Assembly: GCF_001189845.1 (NCBI RefSeq)
Contig: NZ_LFLZ01000037.1
Location: 23,628 to 87,627, forward strand
DNA: 64,000 nt
Reading direction: 5' to 3'
Source of the DNA: Bradyrhizobium tropiciagri
GTDB lineage: Bacteria > Pseudomonadota > Alphaproteobacteria > Rhizobiales > Xanthobacteraceae
Shown: in pieces, positions 49,532-58,148 of the stretch
Layout: each line of letters begins with the position of its first letter
How positions within the stretch are numbered: position 1 is the first letter of the stretch
Position numbers and translations under genes: made by a program
Notes under the pieces: model-generated
Databases searched by the model: none
Seen by the model: the letters and a program-made list of their open reading frames with translations, nothing else
Told to the model about the DNA's origin: nothing

Positions 49532-51607
49532 TCAGGCCGCCTCTGATGTCTCGAGCAGGCCGCGGCGGCGCAGCAGCGCATCCGGCTCGGGTTCGCGGCC
49601 GCGGAAGGCGACATAGGCCTCCTCCGGATCGCGCGAGCCGCCCGACGAATAGATGTCATCATGCAGCCGCTTGGCGGTGGCGGGATCGAAGATGTCGCCG
49701 GCCTCCTCGAAGGCGCCGAAGGCGTCGGCGTCCATCACCTCCGACCACATGTAGCTGTAATAGCCGGACGCGTAGTGGTCGCCGGAGAAGATGTGGCCGA
49801 ACTGGGTCGGCCGGTGCCGCAGCGAAATCTCGGCGGGCATGCCGATCTTCTCCAGCTCCTTCTGTTCGAAAGCGCGGACGTCCCAGCTCGCCGCCGCCGG
49901 CTGGGTGTGGAATTCGAGGTCGACCAGCGCCGAGGAGACGAACTCCACGGTGGCAAAGCCCTGATTGAACTTGCGCGCGGCGAGGAAGCGCTTGAGCAGG
50001 TCGTCGGGCAGCGCCTCCCCGGTCTGGTAGTGGCGGGCGAAGCGCTGCAGCACCTCGGGCCGCTCCTGCCAGTGCTCGTAGAGCTGCGAGGGCAGCTCGA
50101 CGAAGTCGGTGAACACCGAAGTCCCCGACAGTGACGGGTAGGTCACATTCGAGAGCATACCGTGCAGACCGTGGCCGAACTCGTGGAACAGGGTCCGGGC
50201 ATCGTCGGGCGACAGCAGCGACGGCGCGCCGTCGGCGCCCTTGGCGAAGTTGCAGACATTGATGACCAGCGGCGCGACGTTGCCGTCGAGCTTCTGCTGG
50301 TCGCGCAGCGAGGTCATCCAGGCGCCGGAGCGCTTCGAGGGCCGCGCGAAGTAGTCGCCGTAGAACAGCGCCTTGTGCTGGCCGTCGCGGCCCTTGACCT
50401 CCCAGACCCGCACATCCGGGTGCCAGACCGGGATATCCTTGCGCTCCTCGAAGGTGACGCCGAACAGGCGGGTGGCGCAGTCGAAGGCGGCCTCGATCAT
50501 GTGATCGAGCACCAGATAGGGCTTGATCGCGGAATCGTCAAAATTGGCTTTGGCCTGGCGCAGCTTCTCGGCGTAGTAGCGCCAGTCCCAGGACGCCAAG
50601 GTGAAATTGCCGCCCTCCTCGGTGATCAGCGCCTGCAGTGCGTCACGGTCGGCGAGCGCCCGCGCCCGCGCTGGCTTCCAGACCCGCTCCAGCAGGCCGC
50701 GCACCGCGTCCGGCGTCTTCGCCATGGAATCCTCCAGGCGGTAGGCGGCATAGGTCGGGAAGCCCAGTATCTTCGCGGTTTCCTCACGGAGCCTGAGGAT
50801 CTCCACGATGGTCGCATTGTTGTCGTTGGCGTTGCCGTTGTCGCCGCGGGCGGTGAAGGCCTTGTAGACCTTCTCGCGCAGGTCGCGCCGCTGCGAGCTC
50901 TGCAGGAACGGCTCGACCGAGGAGCGCGACAGCGTCACGATCGCCTTGCCAGGCATTCCGCGCTCTTCCGCCGCAGCCTTGGCCGCCGCCACAAATGTGT
51001 CGGACAGGCCGGCGCGGTCGCCCTCGCCGAGCTCCATCGACCACTCCTGCTCGTCGCCGAGCAGATGGTGGCTGAACGAGGTGCCGAGATGGGCGAGGCG
51101 CTCGTTGATCTCGGCCATGCGAGCCTTGGCCGCGTCGTCGAGCCCGGCGCCGGAGCGGCGGAAGCGGGTATAGGTGCGCTCCAGCAGCCGCATCTGCTCG
51201 CCGGTCAGGCCGAGCGAGGCGCGCTTCTCGTGCAGCATGGCGATGCGGCCAAACAGCACAGCGTTCATCATGATCGGATTCCAGTGCCGCGCCATCCTCG
51301 GCGACACCTCCTTGTCGATCTCCAGGATCGCCGGATTGGAGTGGGCCGAGACCAGGTCGTAGAACACGGCGGAGACCTTCGACAGCAGCTTGCCGGAGCG
51401 CTCCAGCGCCGTGATGGTGTTGTCGAAGTCGGGCAGCGCCGGATCATGGGTGATCGCAGCCACTTCCGCCGAATGATCGGCGAAGGCCTGCTCGAAGGCG
51501 GGGAGGAAATGCTCCGGCTTGATCTCGGCGAAGGGCGGCGTCTCGAGCGGCGTCTGCCACGCCTTCAGGAGGGGGTTGGCAATAGCCTCTGCGCTGGTTT
51601 CTGACAT
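49532..51607 (-). CDS. M3-family zinc oligopeptidase (Dcp/PrlC group)
   Basis: 691 residues. Catalytic motif HEFGHGLHGM (HExxH) with downstream ELPSQLYEHW, SGTSVFTDFVE and FGHIFSGDHYASGYYSYMWSEV. N-terminal helical dome begins NPLLKAWQTPLETPPFAEIKPEHFLPAFEQAF. No signal peptide, so it is cytosolic; it degrades oligopeptides from signal peptides and protein turnover. Distinguishing oligopeptidase A from dipeptidyl carboxypeptidase is not possible by eye. Confidence 0.95.
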   Translation of the reverse strand: MSETSAEAIANPLLKAWQTPLETPPFAEIKPEHFLPAFEQAFADHSAEVAAITHDPALPDFDNTITALERSGKLLSKVSAVFYDLVSAHSNPAILEIDKEVSPRMARHWNPIMMNAVLFGRIAMLHEKRASLGLTGEQMRLLERTYTRFRRSGAGLDDAAKARMAEINERLAHLGTSFSHHLLGDEQEWSMELGEGDRAGLSDTFVAAAKAAAEERGMPGKAIVTLSRSSVEPFLQSSQRRDLREKVYKAFTARGDNGNANDNNATIVEILRLREETAKILGFPTYAAYRLEDSMAKTPDAVRGLLERVWKPARARALADRDALQALITEEGGNFTLASWDWRYYAEKLRQAKANFDDSAIKPYLVLDHMIEAAFDCATRLFGVTFEERKDIPVWHPDVRVWEVKGRDGQHKALFYGDYFARPSKRSGAWMTSLRDQQKLDGNVAPLVINVCNFAKGADGAPSLLSPDDARTLFHEFGHGLHGMLSNVTYPSLSGTSVFTDFVELPSQLYEHWQERPEVLQRFARHYQTGEALPDDLLKRFLAARKFNQGFATVEFVSSALVDLEFHTQPAAASWDVRAFEQKELEKIGMPAEISLRHRPTQFGHIFSGDHYASGYYSYMWSEVMDADAFGAFEEAGDIFDPATAKRLHDDIYSSGGSRDPEEAYVAFRGREPEPDALLRRRGLLETSEAA

Positions 51608-51737
51608 CGAATATCCCGTTTTTCGCCTTGAAAATGCGGCCCAATCTATATCACGCGATACGGCATTTTTGGGCCTTTTGCGCTTGATAGATGGGCACTT
51701 TTCGGAGAGATTGCGCCCCCTGAACAGGACCTATTTC

Positions 51738-51998
51738 ATGAGCATGCAGCCCACCGCCTCAGGCAACAGCCGGATCTACTGGCCGAGCGTCATCACCGTG
51801 ATCTCGGCGGCGATCCTGATCGGCGCCGAAGTGTTCGGCGCGGCGTTCGCCGGCGGCTGGGCGCTCGCGATCCTGCTCGGGCTCAACGACACCGCTGCGC
51901 ACATCCTGCAGGCCGTGCTGTTCGGCCTCGGCGTCCTGATCATGATCGCCTTCATCCGCGCTGCGCAACGCGTCGAGCCGTTCACGCGTCGCGCGTGA
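51738..51998 (+). CDS. Small two-helix membrane protein
   Basis: 86 residues from the ATG at 51738. Two hydrophobic segments (VITVISAAILIGAEVFGAAFAGGWALAILLGL and AAHILQAVLFGLGVLIMIAFI) with a short cytosolic tail. Conserved-looking NDTAAHILQ between them. No known function. Divergent from the M3 peptidase. Confidence 0.7.
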   Translation: MSMQPTASGNSRIYWPSVITVISAAILIGAEVFGAAFAGGWALAILLGLNDTAAHILQAVLFGLGVLIMIAFIRAAQRVEPFTRRA

Positions 51999-52239
51999 GC
52001 TTTAGGCGATTCAAGAAAGCGCTGCGGCACAGGGCTAAAACGCACACGCTTCGTTAGTCATTCTTAACAGCTGTTCATCTCCAACACGTGCTGTGCGCGA
52101 GATCGCAAGCACGCGTTAGGGAAATTTGCCGCTATCGCAAAAAAATTCTTGCGCCGCGAAGTCAAAAGACTTATTTCCTGCCTTGCCCAATTTCGCACGT
52201 GCCTGTGGTCGTGTGTCAGTCGGTAGGTATCCGGACAAG
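51999..52239. other. Upstream part of the long gap before ornithine decarboxylase
   Basis: The gap from 51999 to 52661 is about 660 bases. Its first part is AT-richer and probably holds the promoter for the leader RNA; the second part is the structured leader (separate entry). No protein gene supported. Confidence 0.4.
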
Positions 52240-52450
52240 AGGCCGGACAGCCGCCAAGGGGTGGAAGAACCGAGGGTCGCTTACGTCCGAGAGGACACGA
52301 GGCGGCCAGCATCTCTCTCCAGGGATGCCTTGTTGAAGGTCTCACCACTCTTTGCAACCGTGACTGGCAGCCGGAGGCGAACCGGCGCACCCCGCTCTCA
52401 ACGGGGGACGCGACTTAAAGCAACGACGGATCGGGCTTTTTTGGTCTCTA
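52240..52450 (+). promoter_or_regulatory. speF-type leader RNA upstream of ornithine decarboxylase
   Basis: A long structured 5' leader. Visible stems include CCGCC/GGCGG closing a domain, GTCC-GAGA-GGAC, GCATC/GATGC and CCCCG-CTCTCAA-CGGGG, followed by ACGCGACTTAAAGC and a GGGCTTTTTTGG tract at about 52434-52445. Alphaproteobacterial speF/odc genes are preceded by a conserved structured RNA motif of several hundred bases (the speF motif), and both position and size fit. The T-tract suggests an attenuation point. Match to the motif model is by recall, not by search. Confidence 0.6.
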
Positions 52451-52661
52451 CCGGCAGTCCAACGCCGGCGCGGGCTACTGAAAAGGCTTGTCCTTCATTG
52501 CCAGGTGAGCGGGCGGGAAACTCTCCCAACCAATCCACGGCAGCACAGTCTGGTTTGAGTCTCTTGGCCTCAGCGCGCCTCCATCGCGCGATGTGGCCAA
52601 AGCGCTCTTATCCGACGTCACGTTGATGCGGATCCCGTCGCTGGGGCCGTTGGAGAGTGCC

Positions 52662-53804
52662 ATGACCGAACGTATCCAGGAATTCCTGCGCCACCGCCGC
52701 CAGGATGGTCTCGACACCGAGCCGTGCCTCGTCGTCGACCTCGAAGTCGTGCGCGACAACTACCAGACCTTCGCGAAGGTGCTGCCGGACAGCCGCGTGT
52801 TCTACGCGGTGAAGGCGAACCCTGCGCCCGAAGTGCTGTCGCTGCTCGCCTCGCTCGGCTCCTGCTTCGACACCGCAACCGTTGCGGAGATCGAGATGGC
52901 GCTGGCCGCCGGCGCGACCCCGGACCGGATCTCCTATGGCAACACGATCAAGAAGGAGCGCGACATCGCGCGTGCCTTCGCGCTCGGCATTCGCCTGTTC
53001 GCGGTCGACTGCGCCGCCGAGGTCGAGAAGGTCGCACGCGCTGCTCCCGGCGCCAAGGTGTTCTGCCGCATCCTCTATGATTGCGCCGGCGCCGAGTGGC
53101 CGCTGTCGCGCAAGTTCGGCTGCGATCCGGAGATGGCGGTCGACGTGCTCGACCTCGCCAAGCGCCTCGGACTCGAGCCGTGCGGCATCTCGTTCCATGT
53201 CGGCTCGCAGCAGCGCAAGGTGAAGGCGTGGGACCGCGCGCTGGCGATGGCGTCGACCGTGTTCCGTGACTGCGCCGAGCGCGGGATCAACCTCACCATG
53301 GTCAACATGGGCGGTGGCTTCCCGACCAAGTATCTCAAGGACGTTCCGCCGGTGCTGCAATATGGCCGGTCGATCTTCCGCGCGCTGCGCAAGCATTTCG
53401 GCAACCAGATCCCGGAGACGATCATCGAGCCGGGCCGCGGCATGGTCGGCAATGCCGGGATCATCGAGACCGAAGTCGTTCTGATCTCGAAGAAGAGCGA
53501 CGAGGACGAGGTGCGCTGGGTCTATCTCGACATCGGCAAGTTCGGCGGTCTCGCCGAGACGATGGACGAGTCGATCCGCTACGCTATCCGCACCCCGCAT
53601 GACGGGGCGGACATGACGCCGTGCGTGCTCGCGGGCCCGACCTGCGACTCAGCCGACGTGCTGTACGAGAAGCTGCCGTATCCGCTCCCGGTGACGCTCG
53701 AGATCGGCGACAAGCTGCTGATCGAAGGCACCGGCGCCTATACGTCGACCTACTCGTCGGTGGCGTTCAACGGCATTCCGCCGCTGAAGACCTACCACAT
53801 CTAA
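52662..53804 (+). CDS. Ornithine/lysine decarboxylase, fold type III PLP enzyme
   Basis: 380 residues from the ATG at 52662, preceded by GGAGAG. PLP-lysine in VFYAVKANP, phosphate-binding GGGFPTKY and EPGRGMVGNAG, and the substrate-side CDSADVLYEK (catalytic Cys from the partner subunit). The short length and motifs fit the alanine-racemase-fold decarboxylases of alphaproteobacteria. It forms putrescine (or cadaverine) for homospermidine made by the downstream hss product. Expression probably depends on the leader RNA. Confidence 0.92.
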   Translation: MTERIQEFLRHRRQDGLDTEPCLVVDLEVVRDNYQTFAKVLPDSRVFYAVKANPAPEVLSLLASLGSCFDTATVAEIEMALAAGATPDRISYGNTIKKERDIARAFALGIRLFAVDCAAEVEKVARAAPGAKVFCRILYDCAGAEWPLSRKFGCDPEMAVDVLDLAKRLGLEPCGISFHVGSQQRKVKAWDRALAMASTVFRDCAERGINLTMVNMGGGFPTKYLKDVPPVLQYGRSIFRALRKHFGNQIPETIIEPGRGMVGNAGIIETEVVLISKKSDEDEVRWVYLDIGKFGGLAETMDESIRYAIRTPHDGADMTPCVLAGPTCDSADVLYEKLPYPLPVTLEIGDKLLIEGTGAYTSTYSSVAFNGIPPLKTYHI

Positions 53805-53834
53805 GCCGCCTCCCGATCGAGGCCCGATAAACCG

Positions 53835-53855
53835 GGAGCCGGCCCCGCCGGCTCC
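53835..53855 (+). terminator. Hairpin downstream of the decarboxylase gene
   Basis: GGAGCCGGC-CCC-GCCGGCTCC, a perfect nine-pair stem about 30 bases past the stop, followed after a short gap by TTTTTGATTTTTC. Likely a full or partial terminator separating the decarboxylase from the downstream genes. Confidence 0.75.
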
Positions 53856-53934
53856 TTCCCGATCATTTTTGATTTTTCTGAACGACGCTTGCCGCGGCGT
53901 ACGACATGCCGTTGCAAGCCGGGACTGACGTGCC

Positions 53935-54543
53935 ATGACTGCAAAACGGAACACCCCCGTTGCCCTCATCCGAGAAGCCGCCCCGTTCGCGATCCGTGCG
54001 GAGCGTGCCTCGGACGTCGTCGCGCGCGAAGCGCTGCTGGATGCCTGCTTTGGCGAGGACCGCCATACGCGCACCTGCCAGCGCCTGCGTGACGGACGCG
54101 CGCCCGCGCAAGGCTTAAGCCTTGCGGCCGTGCGCCAGGACGGCCGGTTGGTTGGAACCGTGCGGCTGTGGCACGTCAGCGCGGGGGGCCGCAGCGCGCT
54201 GATGCTGGGGCCGCTGGCAGTCGATGACGGCTGCCGCGGCCTCAGCGTCGGCGCCGCGCTGATGCGGCGCGCGCTGGCTGTCGCCAAGACCCGCGGCCAT
54301 GGCGCGGTGATCCTGCTCGGCGATGCGCCCTACTACGCCCGTTTCGGCTTTGCGGCCGCCAAGACCGGCGAGCTGTCGCTGCCGGGTGCCTTTGCGCGCG
54401 AGCGGCTGCTCGGCCTCGAGCTGGTCGAGGGCGCACTCGACGGCGCCTGGGGCATGGTCGTGCCGACCGGCGCATTGCTGCCCAGCAAGAGCAGGGCCGC
54501 CCGTACCCGGAAGGCACCGTTCGCCGTGCCGCACGCGGCGTAA
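53935..54543 (+). CDS. GNAT-family N-acetyltransferase
   Basis: 202 residues. GNAT core: IRAERASDVVAREALLDACFG, RLVGTVRLWHVSAGGRSALMLGPLAVDDGCRGLSVGAALMRRAL (acetyl-CoA loop region, with RGLSVG for the Q/RxxGxG/A motif), and GDAPYYARFGFAAA, a mark of the YhbS-like group. Lies between the decarboxylase and homospermidine synthase, which makes a polyamine or an amine precursor a reasonable substrate guess. C-terminal basic tail. Confidence 0.85.
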   Translation: MTAKRNTPVALIREAAPFAIRAERASDVVAREALLDACFGEDRHTRTCQRLRDGRAPAQGLSLAAVRQDGRLVGTVRLWHVSAGGRSALMLGPLAVDDGCRGLSVGAALMRRALAVAKTRGHGAVILLGDAPYYARFGFAAAKTGELSLPGAFARERLLGLELVEGALDGAWGMVVPTGALLPSKSRAARTRKAPFAVPHAA

Positions 54544-54554
54544 GGGCGGGCGCC

Positions 54555-54722
54555 ATGTCGGAGAACCTTCCCGCAATCGACGGCGCGCGCCCGCGTTGGC
54601 GCGGCCTCGTCACCACGGTGATGCTGGTCCTGATCTCGGTCATGATCGTCAGGGACATCCTGATCCGCCGCTGGGCCGGCTCGCCGCCCTCGCCGCCGGA
54701 CACCACGCAGCAGTCCCGCTAG
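54555..54722 (+). CDS. Small single-pass membrane protein (55 aa) in the polyamine cluster
   Basis: From the ATG at 54555, eleven bases after the GNAT stop, with GGGCGGG upstream: a polar start, then RGLVTTVMLVLISVMIVRDI as a transmembrane helix, RRWAGSPPSPPDTTQQSR as tail. Tight spacing and coding-like codon use support it. Function unknown; similar short anchored proteins are often annotated as hypothetical in Bradyrhizobium. Confidence 0.7.
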   Translation: MSENLPAIDGARPRWRGLVTTVMLVLISVMIVRDILIRRWAGSPPSPPDTTQQSR

Positions 54723-54837
54723 CGCCGGCCGCCGGCCAGAAGCCCGGGCCAGATCCAAGGTCAGAATCCAAGGGGTTGCGCGGGCGCCGAAAATGCCCGT
54801 AAACCCCGCGCAAAGCCCTTTTCAGTCGAGGTCCAGC

Positions 54838-55227
54838 ATGTCCCGCCGCCTGATTTCCACCGGCTCGCCTTTCGAGAAGACCGCCGGCTACAGCCGTGCC
54901 GTGATCGACGGCGACTTCGCCTTCGTCGCGGGAACCACCGGCTACGACTACACGACGATGACGATGCCCTCAGATGTCACGAGCCAGTCACGGAACTGCT
55001 TCAAGACCATCGAGGCCGCCCTCAAGGAGGGAGGCTTCACGATGGCCGACATCGTCCGTGCGACCTACTACCTCACCGACGTCAACGACGCGGACGCCCA
55101 TTTCGCGGTCTGCGGCGAGGTCCTCGGCGACATCCGCCCGGCCGCGACGCTGCTGATCGTCGCGGGGCTCTACAAGCCCGAGATGAAGGTCGAAATCGAA
55201 GTCACCGCAAAGCGTCGCAACCCCTGA
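54838..55227 (+). CDS. RidA-family (YjgF/UK114) protein
   Basis: 129 residues from the ATG at 54838, seven bases after GAGG. RidA fold: ISTGSPFEKTAGYSRAVIDGDFAFVAGTTGYD, ALKEGGFTMADIVRATYYLTDVNDADAHFAVCGEVLGDIRPAATLLIVAGLYKPEMKVEIEVTA. RidA proteins hydrolyse reactive enamines/imines from PLP enzymes. The classic catalytic Arg (in R-P-A-A/R-x-T) is present as IRPAATLL. Between a PLP decarboxylase and homospermidine synthase, imine clean-up is plausible. Confidence 0.9.
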   Translation: MSRRLISTGSPFEKTAGYSRAVIDGDFAFVAGTTGYDYTTMTMPSDVTSQSRNCFKTIEAALKEGGFTMADIVRATYYLTDVNDADAHFAVCGEVLGDIRPAATLLIVAGLYKPEMKVEIEVTAKRRNP

Positions 55228-55264
55228 TCCACTCTACCCGCCGCTAGGCGTTCTCCTGGAGAAA

Positions 55265-56710
55265 ATGATGAGCCCCTCCTCGCAGATCTACGCGAAAATC
55301 ACCGGCCCCATTGTCATGATCGGCTTCGGCTCGATCGGCAAAGGCACGTTGCCGATGATCGAGCGGCATCTCGATTACGACAAGTCGCGCATCACCGTGA
55401 TCGATCCCAAGGACGAGGGCCGCAAGGCGCATTGCGAGAAGCAGAACGTCAAGTTCATCCAGAAGGCCGTGACCAAAGATAATTATCGCGAGTTGCTGAC
55501 CCCGCTTCTCACTGAAGGCGGCGGCCAGGGCTTTTGCGTCAATCTCTCGGTCGATACCGGCTCCACCGACATCATGGAACTCTGCAACGAGGTCGGCGCG
55601 CTCTATATCGACACCGTCAACGAGCCCTGGCTCGGCTTCTATTTCGATGCGTCGAAGGGCCCGGAAGCACGCTCCAACTACGCGCTTCGCGAAGTGACGC
55701 TGGCCGCCAAGAAGGCGCGCCCGGCGGGTTCGACCACGGCCGTGTCCTGCTGCGGCGCCAATCCCGGCATGGTCTCGTTTTTCGTCAAGCAGGCGCTGCT
55801 CAATGTCGCCGCCGATCTGAAGCTCAATGCCCCCCGGCCGAAGACCAAAGCCGAATGGGCGGACCTGATGCGGCAGGCCGGCATCAAGGGCATCCACATC
55901 GCCGAACGCGACACCCAGCGCGCCAAGGCGCCGAAAGAGCCGGACGTCTTCGTCAACACCTGGTCGGTGGAAGGTTTCCTGTCGGAAGGCGTGCAGCCGT
56001 CCGAACTCGGCTGGGGCACCCATGAAAAATGGATGCCCGAGAATGCGCATACCCACGAAGCCGGCTGCGGCGCTGCCATCTATCTGATGCAGCCCGGCGC
56101 CAACACGCGGGTGCGGACCTGGTGCCCGACCCGCGGCGCGCAGTACGGCTTCCTCGTCACCCACAACGAGTCGATCTCGATCTCCGACTACTTCACGGTG
56201 CGCGATGCGTCGGGCAAGGCGATCTACCGGCCGACCTGCCACTACGCCTATCATCCCTGTGACGACGCCGTGCTGTCGCTGCATGAGATGTTCGGCCGCG
56301 CCGCGAAGATGCAGGAGAAGCACCACATCCTCGACGAGAACGAGATCGTCGATGGCATCGACGAACTTGGCGTGCTGCTGTTCGGCCATGACAACAACGC
56401 CTATTGGTACGGCTCGCAGCTCTCCATCGAGGAGACCCGCGAGCTCGCGCCCTATCAGAACGCCACTGGCCTGCAGGTAACCTCCGCCGTGCTCGGCGGC
56501 ATGGTGTGGGCGCTGGAAAATCCGAACGCGGGGATCGTCGAGGCCGACGAGATGGATTTCGATCGCCTGCTGGAAATCCAGCTGCCGTATCTCGGCCCGG
56601 TGAAGGGCTTCTACACCGACTGGACGCCGCTGACGGATCGTCCGGGACTGTTCCCGGAAGATATCGACACGTCGGATCCCTGGCAGTTCAAGAATATCCT
56701 GGTGCGCTGA
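55265..56710 (+). CDS. hss: Homospermidine synthase
   Basis: 481 residues. N-terminal NAD-binding VMIGFGSIGKGTLPMIERH; VNLSVDTGSTDIMELCNEVGALYIDTVNEPW; CCGANPGMVSFFVKQAL; THEAGCGAAIYLMQPGANTRVRTWCPT; MVWALENPNAGIVEADEMDF. Bacterial homospermidine synthase makes homospermidine from two putrescines (or spermidine) in an NAD-dependent hydride-shuttle reaction. sym-Homospermidine is the main long polyamine of many rhizobia. It follows ridA by 37 bases, so the two are probably co-transcribed. Confidence 0.95.
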   Translation: MMSPSSQIYAKITGPIVMIGFGSIGKGTLPMIERHLDYDKSRITVIDPKDEGRKAHCEKQNVKFIQKAVTKDNYRELLTPLLTEGGGQGFCVNLSVDTGSTDIMELCNEVGALYIDTVNEPWLGFYFDASKGPEARSNYALREVTLAAKKARPAGSTTAVSCCGANPGMVSFFVKQALLNVAADLKLNAPRPKTKAEWADLMRQAGIKGIHIAERDTQRAKAPKEPDVFVNTWSVEGFLSEGVQPSELGWGTHEKWMPENAHTHEAGCGAAIYLMQPGANTRVRTWCPTRGAQYGFLVTHNESISISDYFTVRDASGKAIYRPTCHYAYHPCDDAVLSLHEMFGRAAKMQEKHHILDENEIVDGIDELGVLLFGHDNNAYWYGSQLSIEETRELAPYQNATGLQVTSAVLGGMVWALENPNAGIVEADEMDFDRLLEIQLPYLGPVKGFYTDWTPLTDRPGLFPEDIDTSDPWQFKNILVR

Positions 56711-56733
56711 CCGCGACGCGCGCCTTGAGAACG

Positions 56734-56762
56734 AAAATGCCCGGCCTCGTGCCGGGCATTTT
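56734..56762. terminator. Bidirectional intrinsic terminator between hss and acetoacetate decarboxylase
   Basis: AAAATGCCCGGC-CTCGT-GCCGGGCATTTT, a perfect twelve-pair stem with A/T ends, works for both converging genes (stops at 56710 and 56778). Confidence 0.92.
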
Positions 56763-56777
56763 GCTGTCTGGCGTGGC

Positions 56778-57518
56778 TCATCGCGCCATGTAGTCGAATG
56801 CGACCGAGCCGAGGCCGAGCGTCAGATCCACCTTGTAGTGCAGCGCCGACACCACCTCGCGCACCGGCAGGCGGGCGACGTCGCACAGCGCGTGCGGAAA
56901 CAGGCCAAGCGCGGCTGGGCCAGTCCATGCCTCTTTCAACGTGATGTCGTCGAGATGGAAGCGCACCAGCTCGCAGATCCGCGCGCTGCCGTCGACATGC
57001 GGGATGATCTTCAAAATGAAGTTCGGCGCCTTCATCGCGTTCAGGACCGTGTCGTGGTCGACCTTGCGGTGCTTGTAGCCCATGGTGGCGGAGGCGCAGA
57101 GCACCGAGCCGTAATGCAGCGAGCCGACCAGCACGTCGCTTTCGACCGCGATCTTGGGTTTCGCGAGCTTCTTCGGAAATCCCCACAGCTCGCGGCCGCC
57201 CGCAATCGGGGCCTCGTCGTCGAGATACATCGCGTGGGTATAGGCCCCGAGCTCGCCCTTGAAGCGGACCGGGATCACCTGCCCGGTCTCGGTGTAGTCG
57301 CCGAATCCGGTCGAGTCCGGCATGCGGATGAATTCATACTTCACCACGGGCTCGGCGACCTCGAGCGGCTCCGGCACCACGGCCTGGAGCGCTTCAAGGT
57401 CGGTTTTGTAGGTGATGATGAAATATTCGCGGTCGAAGAACCGGTACGGCCCCGGCGGAAACGACGGGTTGGTGAGCGGCATCGAATAGGCGGTGCGCCG
57501 GACGTCCTCGATCTTCAT
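56778..57518 (-). CDS. Acetoacetate decarboxylase family protein
   Basis: About 246 residues from the ATG at 57518. Schiff-base region ELWGFPKKLAKPK contains the family Lys pair; EYFIITYKTDLEALQAVVPEPLEV, YEFIRMPDSTGFGDYTETGQVIPVRF and GEYTHAMYLDDEAPIAGGRE-like text match ADC. Decarboxylates acetoacetate to acetone or related beta-keto acids. No CoA-transferase is adjacent. Confidence 0.9.
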   Translation of the reverse strand: MKIEDVRRTAYSMPLTNPSFPPGPYRFFDREYFIITYKTDLEALQAVVPEPLEVAEPVVKYEFIRMPDSTGFGDYTETGQVIPVRFKGELGAYTHAMYLDDEAPIAGGRELWGFPKKLAKPKIAVESDVLVGSLHYGSVLCASATMGYKHRKVDHDTVLNAMKAPNFILKIIPHVDGSARICELVRFHLDDITLKEAWTGPAALGLFPHALCDVARLPVREVVSALHYKVDLTLGLGSVAFDYMAR

Positions 57519-57636
57519 GAAAGGCCCCATCTGTCGTTGGCAAGACGACGGATTATGGCGGGCGGGGATGACGGAGGCGAGACCGTATAATCGGCAGCAG
57601 CAGTCAAATGCGCGTCACATGCGCTGACCGGAGGGG

Positions 57637-57963
57637 CTATTTCTTCTCGATCGGCGGGGCGGTCTTCTCGGCGGGCGCGGGCGGCAGCATCGGCTTGGCG
57701 CCGGCCTTCTGGGCTTCATCGTCGGGACGGGCGGGTTGCGGCGCCGGCGTGGTCGGCCGCTCGCCGCCCGGCTTCGATTCGGCCGGTGCCGTCGTCCTCT
57801 GCGGCTCCGGCGTCGGCGTTGTCTGCAGCGGCTGGGTCGCCTGCGCCAGCTCTTGCGGGGCGTTGATCGCGTGCAGCGACAGCACCGCAATCGCGACGCC
57901 CGCCGCGACCAAAGTCGAGGCGATCAGGATGTCCCTCCGCAACCTGGTCCGATCCGCAGCCAT
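57637..57963 (-). CDS. Anchored Pro/Thr-rich small protein
   Basis: 108 residues from the ATG at 57963. One N-terminal transmembrane segment (ILIASTLVAAGVAIAVLSLHAI) and a long Pro/Thr/Ala-rich tail with no fold visible. Probably periplasm-facing. Function unknown. Confidence 0.6.
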   Translation of the reverse strand: MAADRTRLRRDILIASTLVAAGVAIAVLSLHAINAPQELAQATQPLQTTPTPEPQRTTAPAESKPGGERPTTPAPQPARPDDEAQKAGAKPMLPPAPAEKTAPPIEKK

Positions 57964-58096
57964 CTCGTTCACCCCGCGTCGTGTCAGCGAGATCAACGAT
58001 CCGGCCACCGCATGGTTCCTGGGCGCCGCCTGCGGGAACCGTGCCTCAGAGCCGTTTCCGTTCCGATTGAATCGGAACGGGGCTCTTGATTTTGTT

Positions 58097-58148
58097 TTGA
58101 CGCCTTTTCTTCACGCGAACCGGTATCCACTTCGCTCGAAAACGCTTT
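58097..58148. repeat. Palindromic 3'-end repeat, family A copy 3
   Basis: Ends CCACTTCGCTCGAAAACGCT with near-matching left arm GCCTTTTC. It abuts the stop codon of the MgtC-like gene at 58147. Confidence 0.8.
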
